Source of the DNA: Bimastos eiseni
Lineage: Eukaryota > Annelida > Clitellata > Crassiclitellata > Lumbricidae
DNA length: 64,000 nt
Assembly (NCBI GenBank): GCA_959347315.1
Contig: OY365818.1
Span: 6,817,753 to 6,881,752 of the forward strand
Reading direction: 5' to 3'
Shown: piece by piece, positions 21,063-31,800 of the stretch
Layout: each line of letters begins with the position of its first letter
How positions within the stretch are numbered: the stretch's first letter is position 1
The notes under the pieces: generated by a model
The model's input: only the letters and a program-made list of their open reading frames with translations
Databases searched by the model: none
What the model was told of the DNA's origin: nothing
Program-made: the position numbers and the translations under genes

Positions 21063-22680
21063 CTTATGGCATCGCAACATTGACAGCATGGTCAATATTG
21101 TTCTATTGACGATCGTGTATTACCGAACTCCCTTTGACTAGAAACTTTGTAGTAAACGCGTTGGAAATATAATCGTACAATGAAAACTTTGCACGCTCTT
21201 ATATCCCGGTTGCAATCTAGTTTGTATACATATTCGGGGTCGTCGGCAATTCACTGGTGAAGGTGGCGCCCTACCAGTTATGAAGGTCTTGAAGGCTACA
21301 GAAACAGAGGATATTATAGAAAGCAATTACTCCGCGCAACGAATGAAATAAATCTGTCGTTTCACTTATATCACACGATGTACTTTATCGAAGTTGTTGT
21401 CTATAGGCTGACGGCGTACACTGTGCCTCTTATATTTCCCAGAGTACAAACGCCCACGAAGTACTCGCCGTGCTCGAGAATCATTGTTATCGTCAGCTGT
21501 AACCTGTTGTGTGAATATTTCGACAAGCCCGACATGCGCAAGACTCTTCTTCAGCTATTTAACATTGAAACGTCCCTCGAAGAAAATATAGATACCGTTC
21601 GAGTTTTTAATGCAAACCAAGCGCATTAGTCATCGAACCACGCGTTACCCTCACAATGTTTGCATAATTATAATACACTAGCCAAAAGACATCTTTATAC
21701 AACTTCCGAATTTCGAAAATAGTCGTTTCTCACAGTCTGTCTCACTAAAAAACCAGACAGAGATCCGTCTAGGTCTACTACAGTGGGCACTGACAAATAG
21801 TTCAAACAATAAAGCTGAAAATTTTTCTTTTTCATTCCTTGACAGGCTGACGAACGGAACGCTTCGGCAATAATATGAACATTTTTAGAAAACTTTCCTA
21901 CGCGAACTTCGAAGTGAACGTGACTATAATTGTCAGCACACAGTTTACTCAGTAATTGCGATATTTGGACATTCTTAGTTTGAATTGGACAATTCTCTGA
22001 CATAGTTACATTATAAAAGAATTAATTATACAATCACCTGTTAAATTAATTAATTAATTAATTAATAACTTGTTAACAATTAGCTTGAGTAACTTGTGTA
22101 CATTATTCTGCTTAACCAATTAATTTTACGTTTTCAATCTGAGTCGTCTTGTTATACAGTTGCTTACTGTATTCCAAGAAAAGGGCATCCCAACAAGAAA
22201 GACCGCCGGTCCTTTTGGGACCGTTTTCCTTCCCTATTGTTCCCTTTCCTGTTGATTATCAATGTATGCATTTTTCTCACATGTTCTACTAATGCAATGC
22301 GATCGAACATTTATGTAGCACCTTTTCATGATATATGCTCAGATGGATCAATAAAAATGATGAATTGAACTGAAATACGACTACAATGTTTCACTACGTC
22401 TTAATCCATTATATCCAGTGCTCTTTTCTAGAGAAAAAGATGCTGGAACGCTTCCCTATTGTTGAAAGAAATGACGCCATTTATTAGCTTCCAAACATAA
22501 TAAATTGATCACAATCTATACACGTGGAGGCCTACTTATCAATTTTAGAAAGAAAAAATTGAAATTGTAAGGATTTATGTAAAATTCCAGAGTTTTGCAC
22601 AACTACTAAGTTTATTATTAAGTAATTGATAAAAGGTGCCGGAACGTTGTTCCGTCGCGTTCCGCCAGAAAAAAAACATC
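21063..22680. other. Gene-free spacer at the inversion centre; one unrecognised ORF
   Basis: About 60 bp next to exon 1 align with gene 2's 5' flank, then homology stops. A 102-codon minus-strand frame (22,003-21,695, starting ATG, MSENCPIQTKNVQIS) and an 83-codon plus-strand frame (21,378-21,629) match no family I know. A short piece, GGCGCCCTACCAGTTATGAA, repeats one at 20,690. (TTAA)n lies at 22,045-22,065. Confidence 0.5.
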
Positions 22681-22900
22681 GAATATATCTCAAATCGTAA
22701 TCCTAATTCTAATCCCAGCATTTCTACAGTGCTCACAAAAGCCAAATCCCGGGAACCAATTTATTCACAGGCGCTTAATCAAAACAGAATAGATAGGCAG
22801 AGGGTCAAAATCCAGAGGGCCAGGCAGGCAGACAGGAATACGTCTAAGGCGGAGAGTGTTTGAAGTTGAATCAGCGAGGAAGGTAGTGCGAAGGGGAGAA
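22680..22900 (+). repeat. R1 repeat, diverged copy
   Basis: AATCGTAATCCTAATTCTAAT leads in, followed by CACAAAAGCCAAATCC, TTATTCACAGGCGCT and a GGCGGAGAGTGTTTGAAGTTG distal part. Confidence 0.45.
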
Positions 22901-24180
22901 TTCAGGATAGGATTTGAAAAGCAGTGTTTTCAAAGACTTCTGCTGACTCGTAAGACTGGTCTGCGTGTATGACGGTAAGATTTCTCGAAGTGTCCGAGCT
23001 CCCATTTTGAAGGCGGAACGATAGAAGGATCACAGACATAAAATATATTTGTCCGTCCGTTTGTCTGTCTTTCTGTTCGTCTTTCACTCTGACATCCAGT
23101 TAATGAACATTTTTTGCTTGCTAGTTTTGCTTGCTCGTTCCGCCTGATTGCTTGCTCAACAAAGCAATCATTCCATATGTACCTGTGACTTGTTGTTCAA
23201 CCGTTTAACGTTACCTGTCATCCGGGCAATGTAAATATTCGGTCATAACTCGCTCGTAATTCAGCTGAAGAGATGGTGTCATGTGTTTGCATGTTCGTAT
23301 GTTGTAAGCCGCTAGTATGTTATGTAAGCACATAATGCATACAGACATAGGTGTAATTATATATATATAATATATTTTATGTATATATATATACACACGA
23401 ATATATACGGGGTTAGTGTTAGAGTTAGGATGCAGGCATGTGCAGGCGCGTGCGTGTGTATGTGTGTGCGTGTGCGAGTGTGTGTGTGGGTGGGTGTGTG
23501 GGTGTAGGTGTGTGTGTCTTCAATGTTCATACATGCATCATACATGTACCTTGAATCTTCATACCTTACCTTCGTAAATTCATACCAATATACCTGTTAA
23601 TTTCATACATATGCCTGTTGTCATCATGTATACGTACCAGTTATCTTCATATATGTACATTTTGTCTTGCTTCAAGGTGCACATGCGAGCCATGTTGCGG
23701 GTACATTAACAATTATTTTTAAAAATTCCACTGATATTTGCACGCACGGATCAACCTTGTCAGCAGAGCGTGCGTTCTCGCGAAATGGAAGAAGCTCGTG
23801 CCAAACAGGTGCATAGCCAGTATGAGGCAATGCCTCGTCTTAATTCTCAAGACGATGTATGCCGCGTCTTGCATAGATTTGAGAATTAAGAATTATGAGA
23901 ATAAAGATGGCGTGTAAAGAATGCTGTAGATCCTCAACTAGTTTGAGTGACATCTTCTGGAAGAGTCTGACCTGAGAGCGCCTCTGAATGCGATGCACTG
24001 ACATTCTCCTCAGCCATCCACTTCAGGTGTACTTCAGTCTCTTCTATAGCCTCCAACTCCTCCAACACTCCTCCATTAGACCCTACCATACCCTACTCCT
24101 CCTTCTTCTTCTCAGTCATTGCTCACAAATCTCTCTTTGAAACTGAAACAGAAATGTCACTCCATCTAGACTCTCTTCCT
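22901..24180. other. No gene seen; TA and GT microsatellites
   Basis: TA-rich repeats lie at 23,358-23,405 and a (GTGTGC/GTGTGG)n tract at 23,440-23,515. The word GAGAGCGCCTCTGAATGCG at 23,975 marks a probable LINE 3' UTR scrap. Confidence 0.6.
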
Positions 24181-24184
24181 ATCA

Positions 24185-24390
24185 AACAGACAACACGAAC
24201 TTGATCCTATCCAAAGTTCCGAACTCTCTCCTAAAAGACGGTGCCTCTGTGCTCGTTATTGTAACCACCACAATCATCAACCTCTTGCTTTCTACTATCG
24301 ACTTCCCTAAGGTATTTAAAGACTTTCTAGTCTCTTCCATTCTGAAGACAGAGTCTCTTGGTGAGGGAAACTATCAAACTACAAACCCTA
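24185..24390 (+). pseudogene. LINE reverse transcriptase fragment (fingers)
   Basis: One frame reads LLKDGASVLVIVTTTIINLLL then STIDFPKVFKDFLVSSILK, matching the start of L2-type RT domains (W/L-LK, INLSLSTGxFP, LKxxxVxPLLKK). It degenerates after about 70 residues and lacks the catalytic motifs. Confidence 0.65.
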
Positions 24391-24565
24391 CTCCTTTCGT
24401 CCTGTATCACGAACCTACAACTTCCAACGCAAATTTACCTGTGCGAACTGAACTCTTCACCAACCAGCCAACCCGTTCTACACTAGATACGATGGTTAGC
24501 ACAGGATGGCAGTAAATTACGCTGCAGACCCAAGATTAGAGACGAGACGTCTCGAGGGTTAGCCT

Positions 24566-24720
24566 CAGAGGCGGCGACCCCAGGCGAGGAGTCGAGGGGG
24601 ACAAATCTCCCCACCTTTTACAGAGAGGGAACGGAACACGTTATACGTGTGTTCCAGCCACATTTTCTACCCCTCTCACGGGGTATTCCCTCCACCTGTC
24701 AAGCGAGATCGCCGCCTCTG
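24566..24720 (+). mobile_element. hAT-like MITE M2, copy 2
   Basis: The ends CAGAGGCGGCGACC and GAGATCGCCGCCTCTG are intact, with the internal words CCCACCTTTTACAGAGAGG and CACCTGTCAAGCGAGATCG shared with the other copies. The flanks GTTAGCCT and GAAGAAGA do not match, so one border has changed since insertion. Confidence 0.8.
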
Positions 24721-24839
24721 GAAGAAGAAGAAAGGCGACGCTATGGTCCTTGCTGAAACACGACGACGTACAAAGGATTCCACACAATGCACGACTATAA
24801 TGAAATTGGCAAATCGCTGGTTTCTTGCGTCATAAAGCA

Positions 24840-25540
24840 GCTTCCAGATGTTTACATCTGACGAATTATCAGGAATTCAAGCTTTTGAGAGGCAGTTAAT
24901 CGGAAATATATCAGAGTCATTAATCTATGTATATATATATATATATATATTTACACACACGCAAATAAGGTACATACACACACTCATGTATGCATGCATT
25001 TAATGTATGTTTGTATTCATGTATCATAACGCTAAAAACTTCAATGTAACTCTTAGTGCACTACTATGCAACTGGTTTCACGTATATCACCTTAAAACTG
25101 CAGCGAATGAGGATCACATCCATGGCAAGCATGATCGCACTTATAATATATGTTATTTAGTTTCCAAGAGCCAAAGGGATTATATCTGCCTCGGATGAAA
25201 AATTATAATAAAAATAAAAGTAATAATGACAGTAATCTCGGGTGAATAAATAATAATAATAAAAACAACAACAATTATATTCTAAATTAATTCAAACTGG
25301 CTAGATGGCAGGATGTTTATAAAAGGCTTTGCACAAATGGACAACTGCAAGTTATCACAAGAGTCGATTTTAACTTTACGGCAGCCATGTAAGCTCCATC
25401 ACGACTTGCGGCTCAGTTTAACAACGCCACCTGGCGAACGACAGGCTAAGCCGTCCATGGGGATGGCGGTGATTTTCTGTTTTACTCCCAGAGTGACACC
25501 CTTTGTCCTTTACCCTCCCCTCGAACCATCTGTCCCCAGA
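24840..25540. other. No gene seen; TA tract and AAT/AAC-rich DNA
   Basis: (TA)n lies at 24,928-24,950, a CA-rich stretch follows, and A-rich ATAATAATAA/ACAACAAC lies at 25,200-25,275. No coding feature is recognised. Confidence 0.6.
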
Positions 25541-25547
25541 TGATCTA

Positions 25548-25850
25548 CTGATTTGGGTATACTATCATACGAGATAATGTTGTGATTCAATTCTCCAGTT
25601 AGGCATAATGTTCCACTACATTTCCGATCCACTTGCGCACCGTACGCTTTCGGTGGGAAGATGAGACGGCGAGGAACATGAATGACACACTCGCACTCAT
25701 ATGCCAATGCATAGAAAACTGAAGTCGCAAACAATTCATATCCATGGTTACCTCTCGATGCCCACAAAAGAGGCTGCTGGTGCATATAACCATATCCATC
25801 GGTTTTATTGCACCAGACCAACAAGATACATCTATTGACAATATGCATGT
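25548..25850 (+). mobile_element. Second SINE family (S2), copy 1
   Basis: Words shared with the copy at 34,150-34,490: GGTGGGAAGATGAGACGGCG, AGGAACATGAATGACAC, CTCATATGCC, ACAATTCATA, TTACCTCTCGATGCCC and TGCTGGTGCATAT. The tRNA-like head is visible only in the other copy. No protein is encoded. Confidence 0.65.
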
Positions 25851-26014
25851 TTAATATTTCGGTGGAAACAAGAGGAGACCAGAAGAGACCGCTTGGTAGG
25901 GTCACCTATAGGCCTATATAAGTACGCAAGGAAAAGTATCTAGATGGCTAAGGACTGACAACGAAACTTAACTATTATAACAGAGTTAAACATAAGCAAA
26001 CATAATAAACACAT

Positions 26015-26251
26015 TTAAACATAATAGGCAATGCAGGAATCCAATTGAACATCGTACTCAATAATCCATGCTCTTAAGTGATGCTTGAAAGACTTTAAGT
26101 TTGTGATATTGCGAAGGCGCTGAGGTAATTTATATGAATGCGGGCGCCCGGGTCCTAGCGGTTTTAGCTGTTGGCGAGTGATGTATCTATATACCGAATT
26201 TGGAATAAACGGAGAGTGACATACACTCTTCACATGTTCGTATGTATGCAA
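26015..26251 (-). pseudogene. LINE reverse transcriptase C-terminal fragment
   Basis: A 78-codon minus-strand frame ends in PQRLRNITNLKSFKHHLRAW, the typical last segment of L2/CR1-like RT proteins (LP..LRNI.NL..FK..L). The catalytic domain is missing, so this is a 5'-truncated insertion. Confidence 0.65.
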
Positions 26252-26345
26252 TCGTAATGGTATCTTCTAAAGCGCCACTGGCAAATCAAGCGCAAGGCAC
26301 CAGCTTACTCACGAGCGCTGGTCAATTTAGTGCGGATGTGGGCTA
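26252..26345 (+). repeat. R1 repeat, copy
   Basis: CAATCGTAATGG, CTTCTAAAGCGCCACTGGCA, GCAAGGCACCAGCTTACTCA and CGAGCGCTGG follow in family order. Confidence 0.65.
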
Positions 26346-26393
26346 GCTGAATATCGCATTGTGTATTTGGAATCCAGTCACAAGCGTTTAGAC

Positions 26394-26894
26394 CAGCGCT
26401 TTTCAACCATTTTAGTCCTGCGACCCTCTGATGATATTTCCTAGTAGTGGCGAAGCCCAACTAAAAAATTTATTGGGTTACTGCATTCACCGCAATTTTC
26501 GTACCATGCATTTCACTTCTTACCATTTGATAATCCACACACCTCACTGGATGATGACAGATGGACATGGACAGCTGAAAGAAGAGGCTCAACAGCGAGA
26601 GGAGTAGTGACGTCGGACATATGAACCTGCGAAGATGCAGAGAACTAGAAGAATAAGTACGAGAAAAAGTAAAGATTAATCAATATTTAACTTGTTTTTG
26701 TGCAGTAGTTGGTGTATAATCGTGATTGAATCATTATTAAATAACAAGAGAACTGCGCTGACTGCGCCGGAATGAAAACAATTAATAAAACAACGCTCAT
26801 AACTGTCTTTTTTAATTCTTGAGGGCTCCAGGCAACCACTGGCAAACCGTAAGGCGACCCCGTGGGGTCGAGACACACAGGTTGAGAATCGCTG
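26394..26894. mobile_element. hAT element, non-autonomous, perfect target duplication
   Basis: The ends CAGCGCTTTTCAACC and, on the other strand, CAGCGATTCTCAACC form the classic hAT terminal inverted repeat. Subterminal CCACGGGGTCGCCTTACGG and CTGCGACCCTC lie inside. GTTTAGAC flanks both sides exactly (26,386-26,393; 26,895-26,902). The 501-bp interior has no transposase. Overlapping ORFs here are artefacts. Confidence 0.93.
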
Positions 26895-26902
26895 GTTTAG
26901 AC

Positions 26903-28035
26903 ATAGCAGTTCCAAATACGTGCCACTTAATATGACAAACTGCTTAACAATCCGTTTGCTATGTGTGGCCGTAGAGTTCCAATGTTTGATGTGAGCTTGT
27001 TACATTTCGCGAGAACTCACGCTCTGCAGACAAGATTGATCCGCGCGAGTAAATATCATCGAAAGTTTTGCAAGTTACCGCGGAATCGGGCGTTGCGTAG
27101 CAGACACTCGCCACTGTTGATTGTTTTTAACGTAATCTTGATCGTACAAAATAATCACAATCGTTAATTTATAAGGCGCCTCTATGCAAATAGTCAACAA
27201 AACGGAGGGAAATTTGGCTGCTTGAAGTTCTTTAATACCGTACACTGTCCAGTTACTTTAAATGATTGAATTGTAATGTATCTGATCGTTTGTAAAGTGC
27301 AAGTAACAGACGAGGCCCTCCACAACCGCTCCTTGTGAGGGATAAGGCTTGCCAGAGAAGATGGTGGAGTGAAGAGAATACAATAAATAAAGAGAAAATG
27401 GTAGAGTAAGGTGAAGAGGGGAGTGAAGCATTCACTTCGGTCAGGCAATGGAAGCAGCGTGTATCGTATTGTTTTAATCTAAGCCTACTTTGCACGCAAG
27501 ATAGAGAGCATCAATAGAGCCTACGCTTTTCTAATTTAAAGTAGACGTTCAAATTTAATAATTACAAATATACGCTATTCTCATCGGGGCACCGTAGAGA
27601 TAGGAAAGCTAACATATTCGTCTATTCCTTGCTATGTCTCGTTATCATTTCAACCACCGAATCAACGAATTTCCTACAAATCTTTACCAGTTTGACATCC
27701 GCATTCGGGAATCGTAACATACCGAAGGCTTAGGACTGATTGATGGAGCCCATTACAGCGTTGGCGTTTAGGCCCATGTATGGGTCACGTGAAGTGCTGA
27801 AAAATTTCGGAGTTCACGCTTACATTTGAATCACGCAACTTCTCTACGCATGCATATGGCCTACACAATTGATATAAAACTCGATCGGCACCTATACATG
27901 TACCTTCAAGTTGCGTTTCATTGCTGAAGAAGAGCCTTGTGTAAACCGGGGTTGTCGAAAGATTGATACAACAGGCTGGCCGATCGTATAACACGAATTC
28001 TGAAGCACTCGGCGTGCTTCGTGTGCGTTCATGCT
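26903..28035. other. No gene seen
   Basis: TTATAAGGCGCCTCTATGC at 27,170 resembles the outer end of repeat families elsewhere in the window. The stretch to 27,450 may be a reversed LINE 3' end. Otherwise this is unassigned intergenic DNA. Confidence 0.5.
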
Positions 28036-28039
28036 CTTG

Positions 28040-28046
28040 CATATAT

Positions 28047-28084
<38 letters not shown>

Positions 28085-28241
28085 CGTTTATATATATATA
28101 TATATATAAACGATGTTCTTTGTGGAATATATATATATATATATAAAGAGAGACAGAGACAGAGAGACAGAGACAGAGACAGAGAGAGACAGAGAGAATA
28201 CGTCGTCAGCCCTCAGACAATATATTCCACAAAAAACATCG
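28040..28241. repeat. TA/GA microsatellite with hairpin-forming arms
   Basis: After (TA)n runs, CGATGTTCTTTGTGGAATAT at 28,110 is matched in inverse by ATATTCCACAAAAAACATCG ending at 28,241, around a (TA)n-(GACAGA)n loop. Only one base differs between the arms. Confidence 0.8.
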
Positions 28242-28584
28242 TGTACTATAAGTAAAACTAAAGATTTATTTCGCGATATTTATGTTCAACAATGAATGAA
28301 CGGTCGGAATGCTTGTATTCTATAGCCTCTGTTTCCATACCTTGAAAGACCTTCGGAGTGTGTGTAATAAGTATATTTAACGAAGCATCCATGCCAAAGG
28401 ATGATATGCGTGAAAGTCCTTCGGAACTGGAAGAGGGCAACTTATAGCCTAGAGAGTTACATCCGTCAGTGAACTTCCGATGACGCCGAATATTTACATA
28501 CAAATCAGACTACCAGAGGAACATAGGGGCATGCCCAGCTTTTCAGTATATAATTAATATAATTATTTCATCAGCGTTTCCTAT

Positions 28585-28710
28585 TAGGTCTCTTAGGACT
28601 GACCTTTTGCATTTGACCTGCTTTCGGATTTGTTTTGGTGCGCCGTCGGTTTATGTCCTGTGCATTATTATAGCGGCGCTATAAAAGTGGTTTAGTCGTA
28701 GTCAGACAGG
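28585..28710 (+). repeat. R3 repeat, copy 3, upstream of gene 2
   Basis: CTTAGGACTGACCTTTTGC, TTTGTTTTGGTGCGCCGTC, TATGTCCTGTGCATTA and TAGCGGCGCTATAAAAG follow in family order, ending about 95 bp before the gene 2 start codon. The CTATAAAAG word looks like a TATA box, but it comes with the repeat and gene 1 lacks it. Confidence 0.7.
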
Positions 28711-28804
28711 GAATAGTAGGAGCTAAATAAGACACGATCGTCGATAGGACACTCAATGTTGCGCGTGACTTTAGACAAGCGAAAGACACAGCAGGAAGTT
28801 ACAG

Positions 28805-28886
28805 ATGCGTCTGTCGTTCGGAAATCGCTACCTATTTGCTTGGATCTTTCTTACAACGTGCTTTCTCTGTTTGCAGAAATTCAAAT
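28805..28886 (+). CDS. Gene 2 exon 1: signal anchor
   Basis: ATG starts MRLSFGNRYLFAWIFLTTCF, a short basic tail followed by a hydrophobic anchor. The donor is GTGAGC in phase 1. Exact length equality (82 nt) and sequence match with gene 1 exon 1 fix the start. Confidence 0.85.
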
Positions 28887-31800
28887 GTGAGCTCAAATTT
28901 TTTTCTATTTCTTTTCTCGTTAATTTCGTCGCAGTTCATTTGTTGCATTTTAAAAACGACACTAATTCTAACCCTGACTCTAAACAACCATCACGACGCA
29001 TAACCTCACCCTAACCGACCCCAGGATGATCAGCCTAACCTGACGAAATGAATGCGACGAAGGGATCTGCGACGAAATAAAGTGCTAAAAATTAATTACG
29101 ACGAAATGAACTGCGACGAAATGAATGTAACGATATGAACAGCGACAAAATAAGTGGTCGCCGGTCATGAATGCATACTTGGACCTACATACAGATTCAT
29201 CGTCATAAATGCACACGTTTACAATTTACAGTTTATTTAAATAAATATCTAGGGGTGCTTTCTTTATCACACACAGATGAGACTGCTTTGGCGGATCGGA
29301 ACTGCATATTTGGCAACGATGGACAAGACGCCATCCAAACTCAATCAAATGCAATCAACTCGACTACTGCGACTGCTGTCCGTGTAAGACCATGTTCTCA
29401 ATTCTGTACCTATCGTATCTAATGTAACTTGTAAGAACTTCTAGTGCGCCGAAATCGTAAAGCATATCGCTTTAAGAAAGATAGTATAGTCAAATTTCAT
29501 AATACATTACAGAAGTCAAGTATAAATGACTCTGTAACGTTAATGTAAGTCGCGTGTCGATGACACCGAAGGCCTAAATGTTACTGTAAGTAGGTGCGAA
29601 TGGTGAGATCTATGGCAAGTTTTGAGAAGGCGAGTAGCTGCTCGTTCATGTCACCAAGCATCGGTGGTTCAGTGGTAGAATGCTCGCCTACCACGCGGGC
29701 GGTGCGGGTTCGATTCCCGGCCGATGCACATTGCCAATAATTGTGAATTTCTTTACTTGTTCGTTGGGTTTGTTCCTGACATTACATTGTCTGACCTTCG
29801 TCAATGCTCATTTTGACTCACACATGGAAGAAAATACGATATACGAGAGTGTATTGAACCGTGGACCTTTAGATCTTCAGTCTAACGCTCTCCCAACTGA
29901 GCTATCTAGGCCGGTAATATGAATCAGAAAAGTTCCTCTTTATAAGTAATGTGCATACAAACTTAGAGAGAATGAAGTTGTCAGTTGGTCATTAGTGGCT
30001 GACTGAGCTATCGGAGAGTTCCGGTTACCAAATGTCCACCACGCGTACTAATCCTTCTACGCTTCGGTTTATCAGCCTACGTCATCATTATATAAAGCCA
30101 GTGATTAAATTGCTCATCCAGAGCCCTGTCGGATCTCCATATATCTAAGAATTAAACCAGACTAAATGGCGATTCTGTAAGCCTAACAGATATAACGGCA
30201 GTGTTATATTCCGACAAGCATAAAATGTGTGTAACAAGGTGTGTAGGCCTATGGTTGAGTTTTGAAGGACATCATGTATTTAGAAAATTTTAGGTGGTGG
30301 ATCTCATTAATTGGGCGGCGGATCTCATGGTTTAGAACTTGAGATGGTGGATCTCAAATCCGAAATCACTCGAGAAACGGCTGAGTTTAACCACTGTATA
30401 AAGCTAGGCTATTCCTGGTTGAATATCTTATGCTAGGCCAAATGTCTTGCTCTATTCCAAAGCTTCAAGAGCCTTCTACTGGGCTACAGACTAATTTCTA
30501 AAACGACTTTCTCCTCGAAGTGAATTGAGCAGGAAACCTTCTAACCTAGTATTAGGCGAGCTTCATTGCTGCGCTGTTATAAAGATGAGGTGTCGTGTCA
30601 AAATCAATAGCAAACTCCACCGCTGTTTGCACTCTGACAGTACCAGTTCCAAGTATGAATAAAAGAGGAGGGCGACGCTAATAGTTTATGTTATCACACA
30701 CTGTCATTAAACTGAAACTACTAAATTGACCGCTGCTCAAAGAGAAAACTCCAACTAACGAACACTTCAATGCCCCGCAAGAACAGGTAAAAAATGTGCA
30801 TCGGCCGGGAATCGAACCCGGGCCGCAGGCGAGCATTCTACCACCGAACCACCAATGCCGCACGGGTTATCTCGTGATCGGAAATGTATCGAATTTATTC
30901 TTAGAGTCGAAAAGGACCTATTATATCTGTTGTTGACATGCCGTGATATTGGCAACTTGATCACAGGATTAAGTTTGGGAGGAGGGCGTGAAGTAGTTCC
31001 TTTCGAAGTTTGGAATATTGTTTCGCTCAACGCATTACTTAAATTGCTGCGATTCCAATTCAATGATGTTATGTGAAATTCTCATGGAAGGCATGCACAC
31101 TTTCGAAGAGCAGTGTTTCCTTCCTTGATGTCCAACATATATAATGGCCTTGATCTGAGAAAATGGGTAGCGTGGCATCGTAATCGTGATCACCAAACTT
31201 CTAAAGCGCCACTCGAAAGCCAAATGCAGGGCATCAGCTCTTTAACGAGTGTTGCGTCGAATCAGATGGGTTGTCCTAAGGGTATACTAGCCAGAGGAAG
31301 GTCAGAGTATGGTTTACCATAGCGCCATAGTACGGTCTCCATACCGTCTGAGGCACGCATCTACAAGTTCTAGTACACTCAAGTATCGTACTTTCATTTA
31401 ACAGACGGAGTCGACATCGTATCCATTTCACCCGTTCGTTGAGGGTCAGTCTAAATCCGTTGTCGTCCTGTCCTATCAGCGATGCGGCTCTTCGTTCTTC
31501 AGCGACATGTTCAACCTTAATCCGAGGACCTTCTACTACTTCGAACCAATTGATTCCATCTATTCCTCCGTCTACGGTACGGCCACCGGATGGAACGTAC
31601 CCTCTGACATCACCGGTCATCGCAACGGTTCATTGAGGTAGGCTTCGATGGCCCCTTTCCCCCAAGGCTCCAAATTATATTGCACCCTCTGTAGTAAGCA
31701 GGTAAATATTGAAATGGATCAACATGTCCTCCTTAATTGTCCTCCTCAATTGTCCTCCTCAATTGTTCCGCACAACTTTTGAAGATTACATCAGGTAACG

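Noticed and set aside
28690..28710. TATA box for gene 2 (CTATAAAAG)
   Set aside because: The word is part of dispersed repeat R3 and has no counterpart upstream of gene 1. It may act as one, but sequence alone does not show it.
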